DNA of 64,000 nt from Symbiodinium natans (Eukaryota; Sar; Dinophyceae; Suessiales; Symbiodiniaceae). Of this stretch, positions 1-10,990 are shown in pieces. The notes below the pieces were generated by a model that was not told the origin of the DNA, ran no database searches, and saw only the letters and a list, made by a program, of their open reading frames with translations. Within the stretch, counting starts at the first letter, position 1. Each line of letters begins with the position of its first letter. The stretch is from positions 1 through 64,000 of the forward strand of contig CAJNDS010002074.1 in assembly GCA_905221605.1 (NCBI GenBank). The letters are read 5' to 3'. The position numbers were made by a program, and so were the translations under genes.

Positions 1-760
1 TTAAATAGAAACAAATCAAATCATATAATAAAAATATAAGAAATTCAATTTTAAGTAAAAACTCGTATGAAATCTTCAATCCGGCTTTCCGAAAAAATTA
101 TAATTTTCGAACCGAATAATTCTCAACTCTCGACCGATCCCTTTCACTAAACTATTACAAAAAATCACTATAGACGGTCGCAATGATTTCCTTAAAAAAA
201 CCTTTTGTCGAAATTTAGTGGCATCGTCTTCAAGCAAAGAATAACGATTCCAGATATTGTATCGCCGGCATCAATCCCAAGATAGATTGGTCGTCTGGAC
301 GCGAAACCAATCTCAGATCAGGAATAGAACTCCTGCCCGGCCACGATCTTTTCCGCCACCAATCCTAATCCCCCGGTCAAGAGGGAAACCAACTTGACGT
401 CATGTTTATTCCGAAAGCATCTGACCCCATGGTGCGGTTTCAGCTGGGATTTTTAAGGCATGTTTTAGTCTTTGCGACTTGGGTTTTTTGAGGCATTCGG
501 GCTTCGAGGTCTCTAAGCTCAAGGCCGATGTAGGGTTGAAAGGTCATGGTGTCACGGCTTTGATATGACCCCGGCACCAAACCCGTGCGTTCCGACTATG
601 AAAGCCTAGAGCTGACCCCGTCGTGAAAGATGCGCACGTGCGCGTGCCCGCCCACCCGGCGCATGCACCCCCTTCCCGGTTTGTAGAAAAACTCTCCTCG
701 AGCTTCTGCCTCCGCTGCCCGCCCATGGGCGCAGCCCCTTAAATGGAAAGCGATTCTTCT
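1..760. other. AT-rich left edge, no intact gene
   Basis: The first 250 bases are much more AT-rich than the rest of the window, and nothing there is open for more than about 40 codons. Read on the minus strand, short broken stretches look protein-like: one contains IYLGIDAGDTISGIVIL (about 235-290), another VRIFHDG followed in a shifted frame by a basic stretch (about 570-640). These weakly recall RNase H-fold enzymes and the C-terminus of IS21-type transposases, but stops and frameshifts interrupt them. I treat the stretch as unassigned, possibly an old insertion. Confidence 0.35.
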
Positions 761-1385
761 TTGGAGATAATCGTAAGAGTTATGCGAAACCATTCATGTG
801 TTTGATGAACGTGTTCGGCCGGGCCGGGCCTGGGCCAGCTGATGCTCACAAGGTGCCCCGGTCCGGGACTCGACCCGCTGATTCTCATGATGCCCGTGGG
901 GATGCTCGGAAAAGTGCCGTCAACCGCGGCCCCGGACACCCTTTCAAGAGCAGCAAAATTGATGCTCATGCATGCGCTCTTCTCGGAGCCCAGATGGGCC
1001 GGTCCAGCCGGTAGTATTGAAGTTGGGGCATTGGTTGAGGTGGTAGCCCCCATATGTAGCCCCCATATCTAGCCATGCGTTACCTCAAGTTCCGCTGCAA
1101 CCTACCTTTGGGAGGCTGCCCTGATGGCACCCAGTGTGGGTTTAACCGGCCTAGCGTGCGAGCAACCCGTCCGCAAGGGGCTGCCGGGAGAAACTGCCCA
1201 ACCACCGTTTGTGGCTGAAAATCCGAGAGCCACATCCGAAAACTTTCCGGAAACCACCAAGCCTGGACATTCACATCTCTGGGTCAGATCGAGGAACCAT
1301 GTCGACATCTATTTGACTTCATGGACCTCCTTTATCCCAGGAAGCATCTTTCATGCCGTGTCTGCCACAACGAACTGAGTCATCT

Positions 1386-1520
1386 TCACACTAGCTGCAC
1401 GTTGGCAACAGCAGAGCTGAAACATGCTGCGCACTGACCACCACTGACAGCAAAGGCCGCTATTGCCATGAGACCACTGAGAATCCACAGGCTGAAGATC
1501 AGAAAAGGATGTCGCACGTG
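1386..1520 (-). CDS. Possible exon with one membrane segment
   Basis: The minus strand is open here and ends at a stop near 1386. The last 39 residues start with a strong hydrophobic run (FLIFSLWILSGLMAIAAF) followed by a Cys-rich tail. A pyrimidine-rich AG precedes it. It could be the C-terminal exon of a small membrane protein; no family was recognised and no partner exon was established. Confidence 0.2.
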   Translation of the reverse strand, partial: HVRHPFLIFSLWILSGLMAIAAFAVSGGQCAACFSSAVANVQLV

Positions 1521-1793
1521 CATTGCGAACTTGCAAACAGCGCGCAGTCTGTTTGCGGATTCTTTGTACAAGTTGGGCTGCAGGGAGTGCATAGAAGTCG
1601 CGTGTTGCAAGTTGCCGGTCTTCAGCAAACTGCTTCGCAAAAAGAGACCAAGCTACCAGTCGTCTCTTGCGATCAAGTTCCGTGTCTCAACCACATGCGT
1701 GCCTCAGAAACCCAGTGATCTCTCCAGCGCCTTAGCACCAGCGGCCGGCACAAGGGGCTTGGCTCCCCGGAGGCCACTTGGGCTGAGGATTGA

Positions 1794-1861
1794 GGTTTAG
1801 GGTTTAGGGTTTAGGGTTTAGGGTTTAGGGTTTAGGGTTTAGGGTTTAGGGTTTAGGGTTT
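1794..1861 (+). repeat. Interstitial telomeric repeat (TTTAGGG)n
   Basis: About nine nearly perfect TTTAGGG units in the plus orientation, between the 1.5 kb exon candidate and the ubiquitin-like gene. Confidence 0.95.
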
Positions 1862-2392
1862 CTTGGACCTGGCTTGGTCTTGGACCTCTGGGCACCGAGC
1901 GGAAGGCTCCGGCATCTTGGCGCTGGATGTGATCCATTCCCTTTCGATCCAGGCCCTTCCGGGGGCAGATTTTGAGAGACCGCCCTTCCAGCTTGGCCTA
2001 TGGTGTTGAGACCGTTTCCGCCAATGATCCCCCCTTTTGTGGGTTCTTCCTCTGGGCAGCTATGAAGTCTTACGGGCAGCTTACGGGTCTTGTTTGCAGG
2101 CTTTGGTTTTGGGGGGCTTGGGACGGGGACCAAAGCAAAGTCTCCCCGAAATCCCTAAGGGCCTGCAGCATGGGGTGTGAGAAACTGCACATCTTCTTTA
2201 TTTCGCATCCAAGTGGAGTTAAAACAAGGAATGGGAAATCACAGAAAGTGTAAAAGCCGTTTGCAGCTCGGAGCTTTCAGAACCCGAAGCTTACATCTTG
2301 TCTTTTTTCCTTGTATGGCAGCGACCGAAAAGTTCACGTGTCTGGAGGGGCATGCTGTCCACAGCCCGTCTTCAGGGCCTCGTTCGCTTCAT

Positions 2393-3736
2393 TCACATCT
2401 CCGGGGTTGCGAAATGGAAGACTGTTTCATTGTAACTGTGTGTCATATGGCAGGTAAAGAAGGTCTGCGTGCTCCCTGACAGGATCCCACGCGGCCACTC
2501 GCATTCGATGTAGCCTGGCTCATACTCCAAAGGAATCTCTCGGATCTTCTCTTGTGTCTGCCAATCGATCAGTTGGATACATTGGTAGAAGGCATCCTCA
2601 CCGGCATGCTCTCCTGAGAAGAGCAGAAGTCGATCCCCTAAAGACTGGCAGGAGTGGTTGATGTGGCCTTTGGCCACCCATGCAGCCAGCCGTTGAGGCT
2701 CCCTTCCTTCTTGCAGCTCACAAACTTCAAAGTTGAACGCCCGTTGCACATCTTGGTTTGGATCTTGGTCACCCAGCCTGGCTATCAGCTGGCCACAGCG
2801 ATCGAGGCCATCGTGGCCAGATCGAACATGTGAGCCCCTCCCCCGCCCTTTACCTGTTCGGCCGTCGGACTGGTCACCCTCCTGCCAGTCAAAGTTACGC
2901 ATAGCTGCCACGTAGCCGCCCACGCGAGGATCGCGCCCATCGGCTACAGCTGGGAACTTGAACTTGAAGGGAACGGGAGCACCTTCTGGCTGGAAATGTG
3001 CCGAGCGGAGATCCTCCTCCTCAACACGGCAGAGTCGGAACTTCTGCAGCATCCCCTCTTTCAAGCCCTCCATGGCTTCACCCGCAAGCCCCGTAGCCAT
3101 CAGCACAGTGGCAAGCCCATCTTCGAAGTGGAATGCATGGATAGCCTGACCCTCTGGCAAGGGCAAAGGGATGCGCCTTACGCTGATGTAGCCGCTGCTG
3201 GTCTCCGTAGACCCCTCCATTGCGAAGGGCTCATTGGCCCCGATCAACCAGATGTCCGAACGCTCGAAACGGTTGATCTCGTACTTGCCGATAAAATCCT
3301 CCAAGGGAGACGCTTCAAGGCTGTTATTGTCGTCGTACCGCCGCCAGGCTGGCCGTGTGGGAAATGCCAAGAGGCGGTCGCGACCCACCTGCTCTACAAC
3401 GGCGCCCTCACACAGGGGTCCCCCCAAAGGCAGCTTCACGGAGCTCCACACTATCTTGCTCTCACGCCAGAACTCGAGGGCTGGCATCCTCACGACGTCC
3501 ACAGCCCCACCGTCACCCAGGCCCAAAGCTTCCAGCGTCTCGCTATCGCGCAGAACCCGGGCGCCAAACATCAGGCGCAGGCCGCAGCGCAACTCGGGCG
3601 GGCCACCATAGCCGGCTGCTACAGCTGCGCGGCGGAGGCGAGCCACCGGTTCCAGGGGCCCTATGCTCACGGTGGCAATCTCTGCCCCAGAAGCCGCAGC
3701 TTTAAGGAGGATGTCCGGCATGGCCGCAAATGCCAA
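2393..3736 (-). CDS. Ubiquitin-like domain protein, function unknown
   Basis: A single uninterrupted frame of 447 codons from ATG at 3736 to the stop at 2393. Residues about 7-85 form a ubiquitin-like domain: a basic helix region, then RLMFGARVLRDSETLEALGL and GDGGAVDVV, the usual pattern of a hydrophobic strand, LxD-TL and a GL.DG turn. The remaining 360 residues have alternating hydrophobic and Trp/Asp motifs (WLIGANEPFA, LLLFSGEHAG) that suggest repeated beta-strands such as a propeller, but I cannot assign a family. The C-terminus reads FHFATPEM. Ubiquitin-like N-termini fused to unrelated bodies recur in dinoflagellate gene sets; the RCC1-type gene at 25.1-26.7 kb has one too. Lack of introns may mean a retrocopy of a mature mRNA, though no spliced-leader relic was seen upstream. 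Confidence 0.75.
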   Translation of the reverse strand: MAFAAMPDILLKAAASGAEIATVSIGPLEPVARLRRAAVAAGYGGPPELRCGLRLMFGARVLRDSETLEALGLGDGGAVDVVRMPALEFWRESKIVWSSVKLPLGGPLCEGAVVEQVGRDRLLAFPTRPAWRRYDDNNSLEASPLEDFIGKYEINRFERSDIWLIGANEPFAMEGSTETSSGYISVRRIPLPLPEGQAIHAFHFEDGLATVLMATGLAGEAMEGLKEGMLQKFRLCRVEEEDLRSAHFQPEGAPVPFKFKFPAVADGRDPRVGGYVAAMRNFDWQEGDQSDGRTGKGRGRGSHVRSGHDGLDRCGQLIARLGDQDPNQDVQRAFNFEVCELQEGREPQRLAAWVAKGHINHSCQSLGDRLLLFSGEHAGEDAFYQCIQLIDWQTQEKIREIPLEYEPGYIECEWPRGILSGSTQTFFTCHMTHSYNETVFHFATPEM

Positions 3737-4571
3737 ACTTGTCAGCGTTGGTCGGCCAATCTCGGTTTGTGTCCGGACCTATAGAGCCAACAGGTGCGTG
3801 ATCAGCAAAGCAGCTCAGGACACGCCCCGTCCCAACCTGCATGGTTCACACCCGCCCTCGCCCCTCCAACAGTGGTGCGGGTGCGGATTTTGGCTGCTAG
3901 GGCTAGGGCCAGTGTTGGGGTTGAGGGTTGGGGATGTGAACAACGAAACCTAAATCCCGAGCTAACGAGCCAGCCTGTGGAATGTACTGGCGGCTATCTG
4001 CGGCTCCCTGCCTCAATCCAAGCATTGTCTGGATGGGGCCGTCACGATACGTCTTGGCAAGCGATGGGGAGCCTGTCATGACAGCACCGTTGCAATACCC
4101 CAGGACCAAAAGCTATAGGCCTACGCGGGTGTAGCCGAATTGGGCCCCCCAGTGGCAGAAGTCGGAGGAAACCACCTCGGTCCATGGACGGCGTAATTGA
4201 TAATGTAATAATAGCAGGCATGATCCTAACTACCAAGAACTGTTTACAACTTGTTACAGCAACTCCAAATCGAGTTTGGTTGGGGCCCTGGCAAACAGGG
4301 CTCCCTTCCGCCTCGGACGTAACAAAGGCGGACTGAGGACTGCGGCTGGGCGAAGGCGGCGAAGGGTGGAGAACTTTTTCCACACCTGCTTTGTAATTGT
4401 CAATCCGGGGTAAGTATGCCCAGAATCGATTGTTGTATTAATATGTGTAACAGTACATACTCAAAGCTCAATGCCTACCACTAGTTGTGAGGGCGCAGAC
4501 CCCACGACCTAGCTCCTGCTTAATATGTGTATATATACATATGCATATATTTGATGTGCGTACGTGCATGC

Positions 4572-4690
4572 GTGGGTGGGTGGGCGGGTGCGTGGGTGGG
4601 TGGGTGAGTGGGTGAGTGGGTGGGTGGGTGGGTGAGTGGGTGTGGGCTGGGTGTGGGTGCGGGTGCGGGTGCGTTTGCGGGTGCGTATGC
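4572..4690 (+). repeat. G-rich degenerate GTGGG/GCGGG repeat
   Basis: Roughly 120 bases of GGGT- and GGGC-type runs spaced by one to four bases, with many consecutive G-triplets on the plus strand, so G-quadruplex formation is plausible. The opposite strand reads as His/Pro/Thr repeats and is not treated as coding. Confidence 0.85.
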
Positions 4691-5067
4691 TTTGAACGTT
4701 CGATCAAACATTTTTACGCAGTCGGCATGCCCAGGGTCTGGCCTATCGGGGGGGGGGGGGGGGGATGCATGCTTGAGGTTATACGTTTTCTCGTTCCTGA
4801 CTTGCCTCTCTCATGTCAAGTTTTTGTCGCGGTTGATGTAGTTACGAACATCGGCAATCCAATTTTTCGACGCTAGCAAGCTATGGGATGCTCATCAATG
4901 GGTTTGATGCGTCAGGTCGTATTTTCTGTTGCGAATATATTGCCTCTCTCACGTCGTGAGTGTTTTGCGTTTTGTCAGAAGCCTTGCTTTCCATTATGGG
5001 GCTACCCGTACGACACACTAACATCGAAAGCCGTTTTCTACCACAGTTTGTCGCAGGGACGAGTGCA

Positions 5068-5123
5068 GGAGTTTCCAGCTGCTTGTATACAAAATGGAGT
5101 TTCCAGCTACTTGTATACAAAAT
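5068..5123. repeat. 28 bp tandem duplication
   Basis: Two adjacent 28 bp copies (5068-5095 and 5096-5123) with a single mismatch. No coding function is evident. Confidence 0.9.
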
Positions 5124-7273
5124 TAAGACAAACTAGCCAACCCCAGGCAGCACAGTTTAACAGTCAACCGGTGCAGGCAGACGAGTCCACAGGACCGACC
5201 AGCAGATGGAACCGCAGAAGCATGAGACCAGATGACCCTGAGGACCAGAGCACCATCAAACCACCACAAAAAACACTTAAAATACATCCCCCCCCCCCCC
5301 CCCCCGCAGAAAATGTTCCAGAAACTTGGCTAAGCGGTGCCGAAAGCTAACATGTTGTGAGCATACAGTATGCGCTTTTCTGGACAGGCCGGAAGGGGGG
5401 GGGTTGTTGGGAATGCCTTGCTTTCATTGCGCAGGCTTTGCCTTCCTTCCTGTTGCACTACGCCGTACTGCGCTGCTCTTGTGGAGGAGTGTGGAGGAGA
5501 CAGAGAGGAAGGGACGGGGATAGGGAGAGAGAGTGAGAGGGAGGGAAAATGGAGAGAAAGCAGGAGACACGGGTGAACTTGCTTGACCTATTGCAATGTG
5601 CAGCAATGCGCAGCAGTGCGCAGCGTGGCCGAGGAGCCAAACGCTCCAAGCCCACCAGGGGTTCTTGGCAGCCTCCTCCCGCGCAGCTTCCAGCCGCGCC
5701 GAAAGCGCGAACTTCTCCAGTCTCACGGTGCCTCCATTGCCTCCAAGCTCAAAGCCGGACCCTCTCTTTTGAGCCTCACCACCGACGACGCTGAAGCGCC
5801 GCACAAAAATGAGCACAACCAAAATGCGCATACAAATCAGGTGGGACAACCCTGCAACATACGACTTTCGCAAGGTCCCCAGCACGCGTCTCGCAAACTA
5901 CTTGAAAGCTAGACGGCTGATGTGGCTCAATCTTCCAAGACCCTTGCAGCAAAAGACTTCACACTGGACTTGGGGCCTGGCTCTTGCCAGCAGGACTGCC
6001 AACCCGGTGTAGGCCGACCTTCTCACGTGGTAGGGTGCAAAAGAATGCCCTCGGCCTCGGGGCCTCTACAGCCCCAGCCTATCTACCCAAAACTTTATAC
6101 GAAGCCTAAAGCGAGGTCCGAGCATAGTCCGAGAAACTTCGATCGAGAAACAGGAGCGCCTCAATTGTGGGACTTGTGACTGCGGCCGTGCCTTCCTTAA
6201 CGCCCTCGCGGCGAGACTACAAGCGATGCACGCGGTTTACAGAGTCTACGAAAAGCGCAGTGAGGAGGCTTTCTGGTGAGCGCGGCGCAACCCGAAAACC
6301 TGTAGCGCACCAGCCACCAGAACCCACAACAAAGCATCATGACATGTCGAGGCGGGTGCCCCTGCTGCCTGGGCCTCATTTTGATCAAACGCGCCCTTTC
6401 TCTTACTGACGCCGAATCTCTTCTGAAACCCTGGCTTGCCAGCAATTCAAAAGCCGAGCTTCGCCTTGGTGAGCCAGCTGCTTCCGCCACATGTCTTGCA
6501 CCATCCCCTGCCCCATCCTTTTGCGGGGTCTCGGTTGGATCTCTGGATCTGAAGGCCTACTTCAAGATACACCACGTCCTGGAGTTCTAGCTCTGGGCTT
6601 CGATGAATGCACTGAAGGCCGTGGGATGAACTGCCACCCGCTTTTGCTCCCTATACCCTCAAAACGCCCAAGGAGCACCGCAGGGATTTCTAGCCAAACT
6701 CCGACACGAACCCTAAGACAGCGTCTCAGTCTTCGACCACGTAGTCAGCGTTCGGGACGAGACCAAGGAAGCGTTCGACCAAGGACAGTCCGTTACAGAA
6801 ACTTCTTCATTCATCCGGCGTCAAAACCCTGTGCACAAAAGGTCCAGAGTCTGAGCAGCCGGAGACGAACCGGGTCAGAACGGATCAGGGCCCGGCTACC
6901 GGATGCCAGACGAATCCCGAGAGAATGCGGAGAAAGCGGAGTGGCTCAACATTCTTTCGAGTAGCATTTGGCCCTCTCAGGGATGAACACGACCCGCTCA
7001 GCCAAATCCGGCCGAAGCAGCACCTTGTAACCAACAATTGGGAATCCTTCTCGCAGTGCTTCAGCCACGAAGCTGAGGGTCGTCGAAAGCTTCCTCTCAC
7101 TTGCCGCAACAGACCGGAGACTTCACTCAAACACATCAGGTTTCACAGTGATTTCACATGAGCTTGCACAAACGAGACAAACAAGCCACAATGCCGAGAT
7201 TGGCCACTGAGCCCCCACAAATCGAAAGCCATGCGTAATTGGAGCTGGGGAAGCCCCAAGATGCAATGCGCGT

Positions 7274-7884
7274 CTACCAAGAGGACCAGCGAGCCAACAT
7301 GCAACCATTCATCAAGTGTGACACTCTGAGACTCTGAGACGTTGATGGCATCCGATAGTCGCCTAAACCCTAAACCCTAAACCCTAAACCCTAAACCCTA
7401 AACCCTAAACCCTAAACACTAAACTTTAAACACTAAACACTAATACCTGCAAAGCGGTCGGTGCTCGGGCCTCGTTGGACGTGCTGGGGCAGCCCTTCAC
7501 CTTGGGGCGATCTGGGAAGCTGAACAGACATACTGGTGACTGGTGGGCATTTCCGAAAATAGGTACCCCTTCCATACCCGCAGATAGAGTAGAAGCCCCT
7601 TAAAGGGACTTCCCAAAAAAGGTACCACTTTTTTCGGAAAACCCTTGGTGGGACTGGTGGCCAGGTAGGCAGGGACCGATTCCATTCCCATCTGCCCGGC
7701 ATGAGATGGAGAAGCGGTTGTGTGAGAATCTGAAAATCGGAAGCCAAACTTCTAACAAACGGCGGGCTAGCCCTTGTATAGTGAGGCGAATCCTCACAAC
7801 TTTCAGCCTTCTGGTACCTGACAAGGTGACCTCTCTGCTCTCTGCTCGACAAGGGTCAAGGTTTGGCTTTTTTGAATCGAACAC
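7274..7884 (-). CDS. Unidentified four-exon gene with an introner intron and a telomeric-repeat intron
   Basis: Exons at 7884-7818 (5' limit uncertain), 7729-7643, 7539-7447 and 7362-7274 join in one frame with GT-AG introns. Exon lengths and phases fit exactly (87 = 2+84+1, 93 = 2+90+1, 89 = 2+87). The product is Ser/Pro/Gln-rich, with stretches such as MGMESVPAYLATSPTK and SVQLPRSPQGEGLPQ, ending in LARWSSW. No family was recognised. Intron 2 is a family A introner and intron 3 is made of TTTAGGG-like repeats. The gene lies just downstream of the P450 on the same strand; the upstream exon and true start were not found. Confidence 0.55.
7363..7446 (-). repeat. Telomeric-repeat block acting as an intron (84 bp)
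   Basis: On the minus strand this is GT, then degenerate TTTAGTG-like units and perfect TTTAGGG units, ending with TTTAG. It is exactly 84 bp (12 x 7), bounded by GT and AG. Removing it joins GCA-G to GC-GAC in frame, and the frame then runs to a stop at 7274. Confidence 0.7.
7540..7642 (-). mobile_element. Family A introner forming an intron
   Basis: Terminal inverted repeats of the family A type: a TTTCCGAAAATAGG-like left end and a matching right end around GGTACC. As a minus-strand intron it starts GT and ends AG, length 103 bp, phase 1. The 9-mer GACTGGTGG occurs at 7538-7546 and 7652-7660 and may be a target duplication. Confidence 0.7.
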
Positions 7885-7904
7885 CTTGTAAAGTCCAAGC
7901 GACT

Positions 7905-7988
7905 GTACAAGGCACGCCGAAGGTGGCGATGGAAGACGATCTTGAAGTACAAGGCACGCCCAAGGTGGCGATGGAACACGATCTTGAA
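7905..7988. repeat. 42 bp tandem duplication after the P450 stop
   Basis: Two adjacent 42 bp copies (7905-7946, 7947-7988) with few mismatches. 42 bp is 14 codons, so the minus-strand frame repeats a peptide like FKIVFHRHLGRAL. It lies between the P450 stop codon and the next gene, so it may be 3'-UTR or a 5' exon. Confidence 0.85.
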
Positions 7989-8038
7989 GTAAACGAACTT
8001 ACTTCGAGGGGTCAGCTTGGCTGAAAGGGTGCGAGCGT

Positions 8039-9698
8039 TCACGTGGCCCTGAGCCGAACGCTAATGGCGACGGGCTCTTCGGGCTGGTTGCCTACCGTGG
8101 TCATGGTCTCGATCAGTGGTCGCCTGTCCCACTTCTCGAGTACGAACCGATGAACCACCTTGGCAATGGCGAGGCGCGCCTCATAATCCGCAAGCCGCAT
8201 TCCCACGCAAATGCGGGGTCCGTAGCCATATGGGAGTGCATCGAAGGGTGGATGTCTGTTCAGGCCCTCGGGCCCCAACCACCGCGATGGACGGAAGTCA
8301 TGCAAGTCATCACCAAGTTCCTTCTTGACTTCTGGATCATTCCTCAAGATACTCCGCAAGGCGAGGAAAATCGTGGTTCCCTCCGGCAGCTTGCGACCTG
8401 CCAGGGTCACAGGCTCCGTCGCTTCCAGATCCATGAAGGTCAGCGGTCCGTGACAGCGAAGCGTCTCCAACCACAGCGCCTGCAGCAAAGGAAAGGAGTC
8501 CAGCTGTGCAGAAGAGACCTGGGGGGGATTTCCGAAACTAGGGGAACCCTTTTTGGGAGGTTCCTATAATTCAGGATCTAGTTTTTGGGGGTCAAAGAAG
8601 GGGTACAGTACCCCTATTTTCGTAAACCCCCACCTCATGATCTGGAAGTGACCGCACTTCCTCTGCGACTTTTGTCTGAAGCTCCTGATCCCGAGCCAGG
8701 TGGTAGAAGGCCCAACATGTGGTGAGGCTTGTCGTGTCTGTGCCCGCTACGAAAAGGCCAGCTACGTTTTCAAGCAGCTCTTTGTGAGTAAACCTGTCGC
8801 CATCCATGTCCATCAACTTCTGTGCAATGCTTTTCCTGCTGCGGCTCGCATTGTTCAGAACCTCCTCAGAGCGCCGGTCAAAGCGTCCGGATATTTCTGC
8901 ACCATTGTCGATGAGCCAACCCAGCCCCGGAATCTTCCAGTAGGGTATCGGCGAGAAGTACCGCAATTGCACAGCCTGAAATAGCCGCTTGATATCAGAG
9001 GTGATCTCATCGTTGCGAGTCGCAAGCAATTGCAACTCTTGGCCCAGAGCTGTCTTGCAAACCACTTCTGCGCTGTACAAGGGCAGAAGAGCCGAGAAGT
9101 CCACCTTTCCCTTGGAGGCATCCTTGTCGATCTCCAGCAAAAGCTGCTGCGCGACCTCCTCAATGGCTCCAACGTGGCTTTCCACACTCTTGGAGTTGAA
9201 GAAAGGGGCCAGCACGCGCCGCTCGCGCTTCCAGCGCTCCCCCTCCGAAGTGAACAGGAAGGCAAAGATGTCTGAGGCGTTTTGAATCTTCGAACCTCGC
9301 GTTACCTTAAAGGGCCTTCGGGATAGGACGTGATGTGCTTGCTCCCAAGAACACACAACGACGGAACGGGACCCAGCAAGGTTCATCTCGAAGACCCCCT
9401 CTTGACCGTACATGAGCGACCACTCCTCGATCTTCTGAGTGATGAACTTCGCCCCCGGGCCAAGTTGCGATAAAACGCCGAGCAACCAATGGCCAGGAAC
9501 CTGTCGGAAACGCTCGACTTTCGCACTCCGAAGCCAGCGGATCGCCAGCAGTGATACTCCAGCTCCAGCCAAGGCGGCTGCAAGCACCGTTCGGCGCTCT
9601 GCGAGTGTCTGCATGACTTCCGAGGGTGCTACTGCCAGTATCTGCCGGTGAGTGAGCCGCCAGCTGCGGTTCAAATGCACCCCGAAGGTGGACGGCAT
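8039..9698 (-). CDS. Cytochrome P450 monooxygenase
   Basis: Two exons, 9698-8634 (355 codons) and 8518-8039 (159 codons plus stop), give a full-length 514-residue P450. A hydrophobic anchor (TVLAAALAGAGVSLLAIRWL, about residues 37-56) points to membrane attachment. Family landmarks occur in order: C-helix W155 in GERWKRERR, the I-helix oxygen-binding motif AGTDTT at 318-323, the K-helix ExxR as ETLR at about 373-376, the meander FRPSRW, and the heme-binding loop YGYGPRICVG with the Cys ligand near 459. These are the expected residues of an active, NADPH-reductase-dependent oxygenase; the substrate cannot be told from sequence. The start might be the internal Met at residue 29. The only intron is a family A introner. 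Neighbours give no pathway hint. Confidence 0.93.
8519..8633 (-). mobile_element. Family A introner forming the P450 intron
   Basis: 115 bp element ending in GGGGGTTTACGAAAATAGGG-type inverted repeats. It is flanked by AGGT on both sides (minus strand), so the duplicated target gives AG|GT at each edge. The intron runs GTGGGGG to CCCCAG. Excision (phase 0) joins LPDHE to VSSAQL and restores the K-helix region, which shows the element is a true intron. Confidence 0.9.
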
Positions 9699-9699
9699 T

Positions 9700-10486
9700 G
9701 AACATCATTGAACAAGTATTGAACAAGGGTTCCGTGATCGTGTGTTTGCATCACGGCGTGAAATTCTAGAAAATGAGCCCGACGCCGTGAGAGCGCCAGT
9801 CGTGATGGCTTATCGACCTGATCAAGCTTGCCTAAATGGCTCTCAACGCCTTGGAGCGAGGGCATTGAGCTCATGTTTCTAAATCTCGGGCGCCTCGATC
9901 CAGAATGTGTCAGCTTCTACGTCGGGGCATCACATCACGTTGCTGCAGCAGGAAGTCGGCCGCCTGGCTACACGTTGCATCTGCTGCTCTGGGATTGGTG
10001 AGCTGGGCGAAAGGTGTGAACAGGAAGATGCTGCACATGGATCCTGCCTGCTTTGCCATGAAGATGCGAGCAGCACTACAGCAGCATGAGCACTGCCGCG
10101 ACCATGTGCTTGCATGTGGCCATGGCCACCTACTGCTCGCCTTGAGAAAGTGTGAGAGTTTGCTTTGCCTTGAAGATGCTCCTCATCTTACTCTCTGTCG
10201 GGTGAATTCTGCCCTTGCGCTGCCTGGAAGCCTCGCATCCTTAAGCATGACAGGTCCGCCGCAAACCCCTCGGACTGCTTCATTGCACAGCCTTGAACCC
10301 ATAGACTCGTGGACCACGGACGAAGACTTTTGAACAACTTTCACGGCTCTCACAAATCCAAGAAAGTACCAACAATATATTTTATCTTCAAAACGAAAAT
10401 TTGAATGATCCTCAAGTCATTGAATCCAACGATGTGAAATCAGACAAACCAAGAGAACCTAATGGCCAGAGATAAAGAGAAAAGAC

Positions 10487-10519
<33 letters not shown>

Positions 10520-10985
10520 CGAAAGGAGATAGAGAGATAGATCGACAGACAGAGATAAAGATAAATACAAATTCAGACAGAGACAGAGACAAAAACGGGA
10601 ACTGTCATGAGTCATGATTCCCGGACCATTCAGATTTAAGGGAACTGGGCACGACTAAAAACAAGCGTCTGCAAAAGACCGTAGCTTACCCTGAGACCCT
10701 GAGCCCTGGCTTTCCCGTTTTCATCCAATTGCTCCGGCCCAGAGTCGATGACGATCGCCCTGGAATGCAATGAGCTGCACAGGGCCAAACCGGAAGCCAC
10801 ACGAAGCAACTCATCCCCTTGGCTTCGCACGGCTCATCTTCCTCCTGAGCTGGTGGAAAGACCTGCAGGCGAAGAGAATATAAAAGCAGTGTTGCAGCGC
10901 ATTCCCTACTGCTGTCGTGACTTTCATGCAAATCAGAAGAGCGTTTCACTTCGTCCATCTTTGGACATCTCATCTTCTTGCAGGG
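9700..10985. other. No supported gene; GA microsatellite
   Basis: No exon with paired splice sites or a recognisable domain was found between the P450 start and the Cys-motif gene. A plus-strand frame of about 140 codons (9905-10333) is Cys/Leu/His-rich and looks like chance. A (GA)n run occupies 10491-10520, followed by purine-rich sequence to about 10590. Confidence 0.5.
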
Positions 10986-10990
10986 TGCAG

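Larger units (their letters stand above)
3740..7270. other. Gene-poor stretch with low-complexity runs
   Basis: No exon could be supported. The stretch holds a G-rich tract (4572-4690), a 17-base G run (4748-4764), an 18-base C run (5288-5305), a 28 bp tandem duplication and a purine-rich patch near 5500-5560. Short open frames occur on both strands but none has a convincing domain or paired splice sites. The minus strand at 5640-5870 encodes an Ala/Glu-rich helix-like stretch (LSARLEAAREEAAKNPWW) that could be a real exon. Confidence 0.5.

Noticed and set aside
544-726. IS21-type transposase gene
   Set aside because: Similarity is limited to a few residues across a frameshift; too weak to annotate.
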